Positions 24,207-33,486 of a stretch of 64,000 nt of DNA are shown piece by piece. The translations under genes were made by a program, and so were the position numbers. Source of the stretch: Chryseosolibacter sp044507775. GTDB lineage: Bacteria > Bacteroidota > Bacteroidia > Cytophagales > Cyclobacteriaceae. A model generated the notes under the pieces. The model saw only the letters and a program-made list of their open reading frames with translations. It made no database searches and had not been told where the DNA came from. Positions within the stretch are counted from its first letter, which is position 1, and each line of letters starts with the position of its first letter. The stretch lies in the NCBI GenBank assembly GCA_044507775.1, contig JBIQIY010000027.1, forward strand, positions 13,899 through 77,898, read 5' to 3'.

Positions 24207-25826
24207 TCAATCTACCACCTCCGGCGTCAGCCGCGGCGTCGCGGGATCGTAGTAATACAGCCCGGCATCTCGAAACATGTATTTATGCGTGGATAAACGT
24301 TCCAGGAACTGGGAATATTTTCTCGTCTCTGGGCGGGTCCATGCGGCTTCGGCGAGCGCGGCGATCCTGGGAAACAGCATGAACTCAAGGCGGGCCTCGC
24401 TGGCAATAGTCTCGGTCCACAGGTTCGCCTGGATACCGAGGATCTGATCGCGGTTATTTTTCCGAATAATATCCGGATAATTTTCAGCGCTGAAGTGATA
24501 CACCGACTCGAGGTCGCTGTAAGCTCCCTTCCATTTTCTTCCGGAAATATGTGAGCTATCCTGCACAAAATCAAAGTACAGTGGAATCCGCGGACAAAGC
24601 ACGACACTGTATTGGTTGTCGATAGCCGTCTTCAGCGCTTCCGGTTTGTCGTGTCGCCACCAGAAGATCACGGCGTTTTCAGGAGCGATCCTGGTTGAGG
24701 CGATCTCGTCCCACCCCAGGACCTTTGCATTCAATTGGACGATGCTGTCAGCCATTCTCTCGACGAAGTATTGTTCAACCGACTTCAGGTCCCGTAGTCG
24801 ATTCGCCTTCATCAAAGCCAGAACTGCAGCATCGCGGTTCCAGTTTTCGTTGCCGAAATGAACTTCATCTCCGCCAAGGTGAATCATTTTAGAAGGAAAC
24901 AAAACATCCACTTCCCTGAGAATCTTCGACAAATACGTGTACGTTTCTTCCTTGCCGGGATTGAAAGTAAAGTCCGGGTAGTTCTTTGATCCACCTCCTG
25001 TGTACTCCGGGTACGCGCGATTGGCGGACGTTGCATGTCCGGGCATATCGATCTCCGGTATCACGTCAATGAAGCGCTCGGCGGCGTAGCGGATGATCTC
25101 CCGGATCTCATCCTGTGTATAGTAGTTTGCAGGGGCTAACGGGTTCGTGTGATTGCCGATGCCACCCACAAGTGCAAGTTTCGGAAACGACTTGATCTCG
25201 ATCCGCCACCCGGGCACATCCGTAAGGTGCCAGTGGAAGCGGTTGAGTTTGTACAACGCCATCCAGTCGAGTATCATCTTCACTGTGTTGACGCCGAAGA
25301 AGTGCCGCGACTCATCGAGCATCAGTCCGCGCCAGGCGAGTTGCGGGGCATCTTCGATCTGCCAGCAGGCGATGGCCCTGCTGCCCGATTTGTCAAGCGC
25401 GGCAATCCTGATCAACTGCAGGAGCGACATCGCGCCGTAGAACGAGCCTTGCGCGGTCGAAGCTGTGATGTTGACTTGTGTAGGTTTGATGCTCAGACGG
25501 TAACCCTCATGGGACAATCCGGGGTCTTTGGTGAAGATGACGGGGATGCCTTTGAAGTCGGTTGTTTCAGCAACGGCAAGGGTCAGTCCCGCGTCTTCGA
25601 GGATCTCGTTCTGCAAAAAGTGAGCAACCGGACGAAATATAGGATCACCAATGCGTATCCCCCCCATGGAGGTCAGCAAAACACGTCCGTTGATAACGGA
25701 AATTTTTTGCGGCATCGGGACAATAGGGCATCCGTTATCCGAGGGTGATTGGCGTGTTGATGATACCTGCGCGACGGCTCCAAGGGTGCAGGCTAAAAAG
25801 ATTGCAAGAAGGAAATATTTTGTCAT
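24207..25826 (-). CDS. Secreted beta-N-acetylhexosaminidase (GH20)
   Basis: 539 residues. Signal peptide to about residue 20 (ACTLGAVAQ). An N-terminal GH20b domain (to about 160) includes GYRLSIKPTQVNITASTAQGSFYG. The catalytic barrel contains RGLMLDESRHFFG, HWHLTDVPGWRIEI, VIPEIDMPGH and the catalytic Asp320-Glu321 pair in IHLGGDEVHFG. The C-terminal WTETI and AAWTRPE segments complete the active-site wall. It removes terminal GlcNAc or GalNAc from chitin fragments, glycoproteins or peptidoglycan, in the periplasm or outside. Upstream is the CxxCH lipoprotein gene, 46 bp away. Confidence 0.93.
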   Translation of the reverse strand: MTKYFLLAIFLACTLGAVAQVSSTRQSPSDNGCPIVPMPQKISVINGRVLLTSMGGIRIGDPIFRPVAHFLQNEILEDAGLTLAVAETTDFKGIPVIFTKDPGLSHEGYRLSIKPTQVNITASTAQGSFYGAMSLLQLIRIAALDKSGSRAIACWQIEDAPQLAWRGLMLDESRHFFGVNTVKMILDWMALYKLNRFHWHLTDVPGWRIEIKSFPKLALVGGIGNHTNPLAPANYYTQDEIREIIRYAAERFIDVIPEIDMPGHATSANRAYPEYTGGGSKNYPDFTFNPGKEETYTYLSKILREVDVLFPSKMIHLGGDEVHFGNENWNRDAAVLALMKANRLRDLKSVEQYFVERMADSIVQLNAKVLGWDEIASTRIAPENAVIFWWRHDKPEALKTAIDNQYSVVLCPRIPLYFDFVQDSSHISGRKWKGAYSDLESVYHFSAENYPDIIRKNNRDQILGIQANLWTETIASEARLEFMLFPRIAALAEAAWTRPETRKYSQFLERLSTHKYMFRDAGLYYYDPATPRLTPEVVD

Positions 25827-25872
25827 CCGGGTGAAATCCAGTTCATTCCAATTTTACTAAGGCCCCGCTGTA

Positions 25873-28773
25873 TCACATCGTCAGCAAATACTCCGACAAA
25901 TCCGCCAGATCTTTTTCCGCCAAGCCCAATCCCGCCGGAGGCGGCATGATGCTCGTCTCGAACTGCTTCCGCGTGGCGATGTCCTTCGCGTTCACGTTGT
26001 AGATCTTGCCATCCATTCCTTTCAGCACGACGGTTTCGGCATCTCCTTGGAGGAATCCGGAAACGGTGGTGCCGTCTTTCTTGGTGATCAGCCACATCTC
26101 GTAACCGAACGACATCCCGGCGCTGGGATTGACGATGGCATCCAGCAATCCGGACTTGTCAAACTTTTTGCCGATGGCGCTGAGGTCAGGTCCGATGGTG
26201 GCGCCCTCTTTCCCTATGCGATGACACGTCGTACACTTCGACTTGAAAATCTCTTTTCCTTTTGCAGCATCGCCTGAGATCTCCTTGATCTTCGGGATGG
26301 ATACTGTTTGCATGACGCCGGGCTTCGTGAAATAGTCGGCAGCCAGCGAGGTAACGGACTGATCGCGGTTGTCGAAGATCACTTTGCTTACTTCTGCGAT
26401 CACGGGCTTGGGTAACTTCTTCGCGGCAGCAAGGCCAATTAACATCTGTCCACCTGTTTCATCACGGGCCATGGAGGTTGCAGCTCTCACCCGCTCGTCC
26501 ATGGAAAGCTTGTTATCCAGCACTTTTGCTTTCTGGTCCAGCATTCGCTTTTGGGTCTCGGGACTTACTTCTGCTTGTAGCACGGACGACGGCATATCAA
26601 AGTTTCTCCAGGTATTCCCCTGGCGATAGCGCAGCCACCACATGGCCTCATCTGCCACACCGCTTACGTCACTCGCCATCAGTTCTTTCATGGCATCAAC
26701 AGCCTGTTGATCCTCGATGAAGCCCAACGCCACCATCGCCTTGTCGCGCTGCTCCTTGGAAAGCTTGGCAGACCCAGCACGTTGCGCGAGTGCCGGCATC
26801 GCAGCCTTCGGATGCAAACGCCAGGCGATATCGGCAAAGCCAGGCTTCCAGCTGAGTGGATCCTCACCGCCGAGCTCTTGAGCGAGAACCGGATAAATCT
26901 TTTCTTCCTTACCGGTTAAAGCGAGTCCCAGTGCTTCGACGTAATAGCGGTCTCCACCATCGTAGCGCTTCGCCAGTTCGACGGCGATATCCTGTATTTT
27001 ATCCAAGGGCATATCGCGCAACGCAACGGCTACCTCACGACGGACGGCGGGAGATGAATCTTTTGACAACTTGCTCGCATAGGGTAAAATATCGGACTTC
27101 ACCTCTCGCAAGGCACGGAACGCAGTAACGCGCAGGTCAGAATTACTCGATTCAAGCATGTCCTCGACTTCGCTAATACCACCGTCACCCATCTTGGCGA
27201 GCAACCAGATCGCGCGCGCCTGGTGGTAGGGGTTATCCGAATCCAGCAAATCTTTCACAGCATCCACTGCCTTGTCACCCTGCGCGGCCAATCGCTCAAA
27301 GCCTGCGTTGCGAACATTCACGGCGGGATTCAAGAGCGCTGCGATCTGTCCCTCGGTGGTTTCGAGATCGATCCGCGGTACGGTCAGTTTCTTATCTTTC
27401 GGTGTAATGCGATAAATACGTCCGCGGCCAGTACTGTCCGTCATGCGGTGACCTCCGACAACACTGTCAAACCAGTCGGCGATGTAGATGGCGCCGTCCG
27501 TGCCGACGACCACATCGCTGGGGCGGAACAGTTTTGCCTTGTCGCCGTCGGTGGCTCTGCTTGGCGCGTTTTCGATTTCATCCTCCTTCAGCGAAGTGAC
27601 GAGGTTGTTGCGCTTCAACGTATAGCCGGCGCCGTTGGCTTCGGGCCGGTAGGCCAATACCACATTGCGGCCGGCTTCACAGGCGAGCAACATGCCGCGG
27701 TATTTCTCTCCGAGTAAGTTACTCTCATAAAACGCTACCCCTGTGGGAGATCCCGAACCGGTACTGTCTCCCAGCGGAATCACGCCCGGGTCTTCCTGGT
27801 GCCAGTGCGCGGCAACGGTTCCCTGTCCGGGACGGCGGTCGGCTTTCCAGGTTCTCGAACCATCCGGACTGAAATATCCCATGTTACCACCTTCCATCAG
27901 CCAGGAGACGCGCACGCCTTTGTTGCCGTCGTCATCATTGTCGTTCTGCCACATGTTGCCGTAGGAGTCGAGCGTAAGTTCATAGGAGTTCCGGAAGTTG
28001 TGGCCGAGCACCGTCAATCCCGTTCCATCCGGATTCACGCGCAACGCGATCCCTCCTACCCACGTCTTTCCATCGTCGCTCACCAAACGCGGTTCGTTGT
28101 TTTTCATGTACGGCGATCCGCCATTGTACAGACTGCCGGCGCGCAGTGTCCATCCAGACTTGTCGGTCACGATGTGAGGTCCGGCATTTCCCGCATTGAA
28201 GTAATACCTTCCATCGGGACCGGCGAACATGGCGTGTAATCCGTGGTCGTGGTCGAGGCCTCCAAATCCTGTAAGGAAAATTTCTTTCTTATCAGGTTTG
28301 TCGTCGCCATCACTATCCGTGTACACGATGACTGAAGGCGCGGATGAAACGATGACTTTGTTTCCGATCACAGAAATACCCAGCGGAGCAACGAGGTCCT
28401 TATCCTCTACAAATTCTTTGGATGAGTCAGCCTTGCCATCGCCGTCCGTATCTTCAAGGATCATCACGCGGTCGCCCTTCCGGTGCGTCAGGAATTTGGT
28501 GGAGTCGTTCCGGTAGAGGCGATAGTTCACGCCTTCGGTAATCCAGATGCGACCTTTCGCGTCGACGTCCATGTTTGTGGGATTGAAGAACATTGGCGAC
28601 TCAGCCCATAAGGTAGCTTCGAGATCTTCCGGTAAATACAATTGGGTGCCTTCCGAGAAATATTTCTCCTGCAGCTTGAACTCCTCCCTGGGTTTACTGC
28701 AACTGAAAACGAGAACGGCTGCAACGAATAATGGCAGCACGCGTGAAAGTAAATGCATTGATCTCATGGTCAA
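25873..28773 (-). CDS. PVC-type cytochrome lipoprotein with beta-propeller and HEAT repeats
   Basis: 966 residues. Lipobox near Cys25 (LVFSCSK). The N-terminal half is a membrane-bound-dehydrogenase-type beta-propeller with DxDGD calcium-like loops (LEDTDGDGKAD, YTDSDGDDKPD). A HEAT-repeat segment runs from about residue 490 to 740. The C-terminal cytochrome c domain binds one heme through CTTCH at 847-851, with a likely Met ligand in SIMPPPAGLG. Such proteins are thought to oxidise sugars or alcohols outside the cell and pass electrons on; the substrate is unknown. It is upstream of the hexosaminidase. Confidence 0.9.
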   Translation of the reverse strand: MTMRSMHLLSRVLPLFVAAVLVFSCSKPREEFKLQEKYFSEGTQLYLPEDLEATLWAESPMFFNPTNMDVDAKGRIWITEGVNYRLYRNDSTKFLTHRKGDRVMILEDTDGDGKADSSKEFVEDKDLVAPLGISVIGNKVIVSSAPSVIVYTDSDGDDKPDKKEIFLTGFGGLDHDHGLHAMFAGPDGRYYFNAGNAGPHIVTDKSGWTLRAGSLYNGGSPYMKNNEPRLVSDDGKTWVGGIALRVNPDGTGLTVLGHNFRNSYELTLDSYGNMWQNDNDDDGNKGVRVSWLMEGGNMGYFSPDGSRTWKADRRPGQGTVAAHWHQEDPGVIPLGDSTGSGSPTGVAFYESNLLGEKYRGMLLACEAGRNVVLAYRPEANGAGYTLKRNNLVTSLKEDEIENAPSRATDGDKAKLFRPSDVVVGTDGAIYIADWFDSVVGGHRMTDSTGRGRIYRITPKDKKLTVPRIDLETTEGQIAALLNPAVNVRNAGFERLAAQGDKAVDAVKDLLDSDNPYHQARAIWLLAKMGDGGISEVEDMLESSNSDLRVTAFRALREVKSDILPYASKLSKDSSPAVRREVAVALRDMPLDKIQDIAVELAKRYDGGDRYYVEALGLALTGKEEKIYPVLAQELGGEDPLSWKPGFADIAWRLHPKAAMPALAQRAGSAKLSKEQRDKAMVALGFIEDQQAVDAMKELMASDVSGVADEAMWWLRYRQGNTWRNFDMPSSVLQAEVSPETQKRMLDQKAKVLDNKLSMDERVRAATSMARDETGGQMLIGLAAAKKLPKPVIAEVSKVIFDNRDQSVTSLAADYFTKPGVMQTVSIPKIKEISGDAAKGKEIFKSKCTTCHRIGKEGATIGPDLSAIGKKFDKSGLLDAIVNPSAGMSFGYEMWLITKKDGTTVSGFLQGDAETVVLKGMDGKIYNVNAKDIATRKQFETSIMPPPAGLGLAEKDLADLSEYLLTM

Positions 28774-28842
28774 GGTTTAAACATTAGTGTGCGAACGATC
28801 CTGAATTACCGAACAGCGATCAGATTAAAAAAGAAAAAATTG

Positions 28843-29769
28843 TTAAGCGGAAACGTCGCACGACCGGTACGCATCGATGACAGCCTGTTCACCCTCCTTG
28901 CCTGGCTTTGAATTGCCGTGCTCCATCCCCAGGATTCCCTTGTATCCTTTCTCGTTCACGTGCTTGAAAATAGTCTTGTAGTTGATCTCGCCCGTCGTGG
29001 GTTCCTTTCTTCCTGGGTTGTCACCGATTTGGATATAGGCGATCTCATCCCAGCAGAGGTCCATGTTCACGATAATCTGCCCTTCATTTTTCTGCATGTG
29101 GTAGATATCAAAAAGAATCTTGCACGACGGACTGTTCACGCCCTTGCAGATGGAGTATGTCTGGTCGGAGTTTCGGAGAAAGAGGTCCGGGGTGTCACTC
29201 AGCGGTTCGAGGACCATGACCAGCCCGTGGGGTTCGACTATTTCGGCGCCTTTGCGCAGGGCGGAAATTACATGGCCGGTTTGAATGCCGATGGGAAGTT
29301 TGCGCTCGAAGTTGCCGGGCACCACGGTCATCCACTTCGCGTTGACGCGTTTGGCGACCTCGACGGCGTTGCGGCAGCCCTTGAGAAAGATCTCCACATA
29401 CTCGTCATTGCCGGCAGCGAGGGAATTGGCGCCGTTTCCACCCTTGTCGACCACAAACACGCCCATTTCCATTCCGAGTTTGCTGAGTTGCTTTCCGATC
29501 TTCTCCTGCATCTCCGGCGTGCGCTTCATCATGCCGTTGTCCTCGATGGCTTTGAAACCCATGTCGGCCATAAATGAGAGCTGGTCGAGGAGATCTTCAC
29601 CGGCGTGCTCCTTGAACATTCCGAAGTGCGGTGCATATTTAAGTCTAAACGGTTTTGCTGCGACGGGATGATCCTTTGTCAGGCGAGAGGTTGCGTTGGC
29701 AACACCCATGGATCCCAGGGTGGAGACTCCTGCCAGGAGGCTGCTGTGAATGAATTTTCTTCTTTGCAT
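28843..29769 (-). CDS. Exported sugar phosphate isomerase/epimerase-family TIM barrel
   Basis: 308 residues. The N-terminus MQRRKFIHSSLLAGVSTLGS is a twin-arginine signal, so a folded enzyme is exported. The barrel is of the xylose-isomerase-like AP-endonuclease-2 type: MADMGFKAIEDNGMM, GLVMVLEPLSD with its Glu, ILFDIYHMQKNEG with Asp and His, and GILGMEHGNSKPG with Glu-His. These match the metal-binding strands of hydroxypyruvate isomerase-like proteins. It is 69 bp upstream of the CxxCH lipoprotein and shares its strand, suggesting a joint extracytoplasmic sugar pathway. Confidence 0.87.
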   Translation of the reverse strand: MQRRKFIHSSLLAGVSTLGSMGVANATSRLTKDHPVAAKPFRLKYAPHFGMFKEHAGEDLLDQLSFMADMGFKAIEDNGMMKRTPEMQEKIGKQLSKLGMEMGVFVVDKGGNGANSLAAGNDEYVEIFLKGCRNAVEVAKRVNAKWMTVVPGNFERKLPIGIQTGHVISALRKGAEIVEPHGLVMVLEPLSDTPDLFLRNSDQTYSICKGVNSPSCKILFDIYHMQKNEGQIIVNMDLCWDEIAYIQIGDNPGRKEPTTGEINYKTIFKHVNEKGYKGILGMEHGNSKPGKEGEQAVIDAYRSCDVSA

Positions 29770-30149
29770 AAAGTCAGTTCTTCTGTTGGTTATCGGTTAG
29801 ACTGTTGAGGGATGAAACCATCCGGAACGACAATATGAAAATATTGCTGCGAGTTAGCAAAGGTTTTTTCGCCGGGATGGGCGTGAACTATGATTAAATG
29901 GTTGACGCAGTCACGGAGGGAAGAAGTCTTTCGAAGTCCGTCCGGTAAAGCATTCCAGGACGGCGGTGCGAACTTAATGAACGCGCTGCGTTTTCAAAGA
30001 GAGTGCTTTCTATCCGGGGATCCTTCGCTCGCACGTCCCGGCCCGCATCCACCGCTCAGGATGGGCAGGTATAAAAAAAAGGGTCCTCGCGATAAAAATT
30101 GAAAAAAAAAAAACAATAGTAGAGTGCACGGTTTGCTATAGCGGTCAAG
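29770..30149. other. Intergenic region without a clear gene
   Basis: 380 bases. An open frame from 29890 to 30102 on the plus strand contains palindromic-repeat sequence and is unconvincing. At 30020-30072 the reverse strand reads CCTGAGCGGTGG then GCGAAGGATCC, a diverged relative of the TGTCCTGAGC element. A run of A (30104-30112) is also present. Confidence 0.4.
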
Positions 30150-30362
30150 TCAATTTTTGATGGCTGTTTTTTCGAGCAGAGCTTCGCCGGCGAACCCGAG
30201 TTCGCCGATGTTTATCAGATTTCTGTTATCGGATGGTATTTTTCCAAGGAAGCAAAACACAGCCTCTTCCCCAGGCAGGAACAGATTTTTTAACTCCTGT
30301 AGAACTATGACATAAGTCAGTCCGTTGTATGTTAGAAGCTGCCAAACACTAACTGTGGCCAT
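30150..30362 (-). CDS. Possible small hypothetical protein
   Basis: 70 residues, beginning MATVSVWQLLTYNGLTYVIV, with a plausible composition but no recognised family and no clear Shine-Dalgarno sequence. It is divergent to the next small gene; their starts are only 17 bp apart. It could equally be a chance frame. Confidence 0.35.
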   Translation of the reverse strand: MATVSVWQLLTYNGLTYVIVLQELKNLFLPGEEAVFCFLGKIPSDNRNLINIGELGFAGEALLEKTAIKN

Positions 30363-30379
30363 GGTACTTTAGCGGAAAA

Positions 30380-30658
30380 ATGAATCAGGAACCAGTCATG
30401 AAAACGAATTGCTTTAACGACCTGTCACTCGAACTCAAAGGCAAAATTGTCGAAGAGTTCGCAACCGCGTTGCTGTCAATCGAATACTATGACTACCGGA
30501 TCGACCTGTTCTCCCTGAACGCCATCCTGATCGAACGATATCAGCGCATCGAATCCGGAGAAATCGAAAAGATCCACGAAGCGGACTACCGCGACCTGGA
30601 CAAATACCTCAGCCGTATTGTCATCGGCAATCTGAAAAAACACCTCGAAAAATACTAG
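30380..30658 (+). CDS. Small acidic hypothetical protein
   Basis: 92 residues, or 86 from an internal ATG six codons in. Predicted all-helical, with alternating charges (KGKIVEEFATALLS, RYQRIESGEIEKIHEADYRDLDKYL) and two aromatic pairs. No signal peptide or membrane segment. I do not recognise the family. The regular helical character and codon use look genuine. The stop is followed by an imperfect GCCGG/CCGGC hairpin without a T-run. Confidence 0.6.
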   Translation: MNQEPVMKTNCFNDLSLELKGKIVEEFATALLSIEYYDYRIDLFSLNAILIERYQRIESGEIEKIHEADYRDLDKYLSRIVIGNLKKHLEKY

Positions 30659-30750
30659 GGCATCACAGCCGGCAAAATCCGGCCAACGAATGCTTTCACC
30701 CGCATGGGTTCGTAGTTCAACCGTAAAATCGCGCTACCGGATGTCTGTCA

Positions 30751-32016
30751 TTACGTGTTTTCAAGCAAGCGCGCTTCCATCTGCCGGATCTTCATTCGGT
30801 ATCGCCGGAAGATGATATCTTTTCTCAGGAAAGGAAAAAACAGAATAGCAATAATCAGCGTGGCAACGCCCTGCAACAAAACGGTTAGCGGCGCGCCGAT
30901 GAGATCCGCGGCGCTTCCCACAAGCAGTCCGCCGATGGGCTGCATGCCGAAGAAAGCCATGGCATAAAAGCTGATCACGCGCCCGCGCATGGGTATGGCC
31001 ACCGTGATCTGGATCAGGGTGTTGCAAATCGTCGTCTGCGCCATCATGCCGAAGCCTGCAATCATGAGAAATACCGCGGCGATGCGAAAGGACTCGAGGT
31101 ATGAAAATGCCATCAATCCCACTGCAAAAACCAAAGTGCATCGGAAGAGAACGCGTTTGAGATTGGTTCCCGGTTTCATGGATGCGAGAAAGAGCGCACC
31201 GGAAACAGCGCCCACTCCCACGAATGTATTCAACAAACCGAAGGTTGAGGCGTCGCCGTGAAATATCTCACCGGCGTAGACCGGCAAAAGGGTAACAAAG
31301 GGCAGCGCAATCAGGCTCATCGCCGCGAGCAGCAACATCACCTTGCTGATCTCAGGCGTTTTTTTCAGATAACGGAATCCTTCTTTCAGGTCGGTGCCAA
31401 CACTCTCGCGGCGCTCACGCCGGATGTATGGAGCAAGCCGCATCATGAGCAACGAAATGATCACCGCGAGAAAACTGAACGCGTTGGAGAGAAAACATAT
31501 GTCGGCACCGAACCTTTCAAGCACTATCCCGGACAACGCCGGACCCACCAGTCGGGCGACGTTCACCATCGACGAATTCAACGCTATCGCGTTGGCGAGA
31601 TGCTCTTTCTGATCGACCATCTCATAAACCAGCGCCTGCCGCGCGGGTACATCGAACGCATTGATAGCCCCCAGCAACACCGTTAACACGAGGATGTGCC
31701 ACAACGCGTATCCCCCGTGAAAAACCAGCAGCGCCAGAGCCAATGCCTGTACCAGCGACGCGACCTGTGTGAACAGCAGCACCCGAAAGCGATTGTACCG
31801 ATCCGACACAACCCCGCCCAGAATCGACAAAAGGAAAGAGGGAAACTGCGCGCAAAAAACGGTAATGCCCACAACAAACGCGGATCCGGAAATTTCGTAC
31901 ACGAGCCAGTAGACGGCCGTGCGTTGCATCCAGGTCCCGATCAGCGAAAAGGACTGCCCGAAAAAATACAACCGGTAATTTCTGCTCTTGAAAGCCTTAA
32001 ATAACTTCTCTTTCAA
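30751..32016 (-). CDS. MFS exporter (EntS/MFS_3 type)
   Basis: 421 residues if translation starts at the TTG at 32016, eight bases after an AGGAGG at 32025-32030. The in-frame extension to 32268 lacks membrane-protein character and overlaps the divergent oxidase gene. About 12 helices. The motif GGVVSDRYNRFRVLLFTQ after TM2 is motif A. NAIALNSSMVNVARLVGPALSG is characteristic of the EntS/MFS_3 exporters of siderophores and macrolides. Substrate unknown. Its start region overlaps the promoter region of the oxidase on the other strand. Confidence 0.87.
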   Translation of the reverse strand: MKEKLFKAFKSRNYRLYFFGQSFSLIGTWMQRTAVYWLVYEISGSAFVVGITVFCAQFPSFLLSILGGVVSDRYNRFRVLLFTQVASLVQALALALLVFHGGYALWHILVLTVLLGAINAFDVPARQALVYEMVDQKEHLANAIALNSSMVNVARLVGPALSGIVLERFGADICFLSNAFSFLAVIISLLMMRLAPYIRRERRESVGTDLKEGFRYLKKTPEISKVMLLLAAMSLIALPFVTLLPVYAGEIFHGDASTFGLLNTFVGVGAVSGALFLASMKPGTNLKRVLFRCTLVFAVGLMAFSYLESFRIAAVFLMIAGFGMMAQTTICNTLIQITVAIPMRGRVISFYAMAFFGMQPIGGLLVGSAADLIGAPLTVLLQGVATLIIAILFFPFLRKDIIFRRYRMKIRQMEARLLENT

Positions 32017-32145
32017 CTGTTTTCCTCCTATGGATAAAAATACTCTGCCATGGAAAGCAGCAATATAGCGACTTAAGTAATTCACTTTGAAATCGTCTAT
32101 ATTGTAAGCCTGTTTTGCAGATTCTCCCAAAGCAGTAACACGAAA

Positions 32146-33402
32146 ATGAAAAGTATCATCGTCATTGGCGCAGGCGCTTCCGGACTCATGGCCGCCAGCA
32201 TTCTTGCAGAGAGAAATTATGATGTGACGGTAATCGAGGCGCGCAACCGGATCGGAGGCCGGATCCATACAACGAATCCGGGATTTTCAAGACCACTCGA
32301 GGAAGGCGCGGAATTCATACACGGAAAACAACCGCTGACGCTGAAGCTCCTGAAAGAATCGAATAAAAGAAAGACGAAGCTAGCCGGTAAATACTACCAG
32401 TTATGGAACGGAACTGTTGAAAAAGGCGACTTTTTTGATGATGATTGGAAGCACATGACAAAGGCGCTTGCCGATTTGAAGGAAGACACGAACATCGCAG
32501 ATTTCCTGAACCGCAAGTTTCCCGGCGATAAGCATGCGGAGCTGCGAAAAAAAGTCCGGGGCTTTGTGCAGGGTTACGATGCCGCCGATATGAACCGCGT
32601 GAGTGCGATTGCTCTGCGCAAGGAGTGGTCGGAAAGCGACAATGATCATCAATACCGCATCGAAGGTGGCTACTCCACACTGATCGATTTTCTTGCAGTA
32701 AAGATCCGTGAAAAAGGCGGAAAAGTTCTAACGTCTTCCCCGGTTCGGGAATTGCAGTGGACTGAAGACACAGTCAAAGCGCTCACAGCGGATGGCAAAA
32801 CGCTGGAAGCTCAAAAGGCTATCATCACGGTTCCGCTGGGAATCCTGCAAAATGCATTGATTACATTTACCCCGGCGGTCCCGGAACTTACATCGGCGAT
32901 TCTTGCACTCGGGTTCGGCAGCGTGATCAAGTTCTTCTTTGAGTTTCGGGATGACTTTTGGAAAGACGTCATCACGCGAAACTTCAGGAAGCTCGCCTTT
33001 GTATTCTCCGATGCGGAAGTCCCGACATGGTGGAGTCAGCTGCCCGACAATACACCGCTGTTGACCGGGTGGCTCGGCGGACCGGATACTGCAGCCATCA
33101 AGCCACAGGGGGAAGCACTCTTCCGGAAGGCGATTGATTCACTTCAGTACATTCTGAAATGCAGTCGCGCCGACATCGAGACCAATATTGTTAAACACCA
33201 TTTGGCGAACTGGGGCAGCGACCCATACGCACTCGGCGCCTACTCCTACCCAACCGTGCAGACCGCTCAGGCGCTGTCAATCCTCTCGAAACCGTGGAAA
33301 GAGACCCTTTACTTCGCCGGGGAACATTTATACAACGGCTCCGCTATGGGAACAGTAGAGGCCGCACTGATCAGCGGAAGGAACGTAGCGGGAATAATGT
33401 GA
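32146..33402 (+). CDS. Flavin-containing monoamine oxidase-family protein
   Basis: 418 residues. FAD-binding motif IIVIGAGASGLMAASIL at the N-terminus, followed by Glu in VIEARNRIGGRI with the GGR segment that contacts FAD. LEEGAEFIHG matches the amine-oxidase substrate-domain start. The C-terminal second FAD motif is LYFAGEHLYNGSAMGTVEAALISGR. No signal peptide, so cytoplasmic. Candidate substrates are polyamines, aromatic amines or amino acids. It is divergent to the MFS exporter. Confidence 0.92.
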   Translation: MKSIIVIGAGASGLMAASILAERNYDVTVIEARNRIGGRIHTTNPGFSRPLEEGAEFIHGKQPLTLKLLKESNKRKTKLAGKYYQLWNGTVEKGDFFDDDWKHMTKALADLKEDTNIADFLNRKFPGDKHAELRKKVRGFVQGYDAADMNRVSAIALRKEWSESDNDHQYRIEGGYSTLIDFLAVKIREKGGKVLTSSPVRELQWTEDTVKALTADGKTLEAQKAIITVPLGILQNALITFTPAVPELTSAILALGFGSVIKFFFEFRDDFWKDVITRNFRKLAFVFSDAEVPTWWSQLPDNTPLLTGWLGGPDTAAIKPQGEALFRKAIDSLQYILKCSRADIETNIVKHHLANWGSDPYALGAYSYPTVQTAQALSILSKPWKETLYFAGEHLYNGSAMGTVEAALISGRNVAGIM

Positions 33403-33450
33403 TACCTGTCAGTCCTTAAATCACGACTGATCCTCATCCCTTTATCCTTC

Positions 33451-33486
33451 CCCTTATACCCCTTACACCCCTTACACCCCTATATC
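33451..33486. repeat. Nonanucleotide tandem repeat (CCCTTACAC-like)
   Basis: Four 9-base units (CCCTTATAC, CCCTTACAC twice, CCCTATATC) between converging genes. The last unit overlaps the stop end of the P-type ATPase gene. Confidence 0.7.

Noticed and set aside
29890..30102. A 70-residue plus-strand open frame.
   Set aside because: It overlaps palindromic repeat sequence and has no homologous pattern or ribosome-binding site.
30661..30690. Terminator after the 92-residue gene.
   Set aside because: The GCCGG/CCGGC stem is short and there is no T-run.
32017..32268. Upstream extension of the MFS exporter.
   Set aside because: The extra 84 residues overlap the divergent oxidase gene and lack membrane-protein features. 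AGGAGG fits the TTG at 32016.
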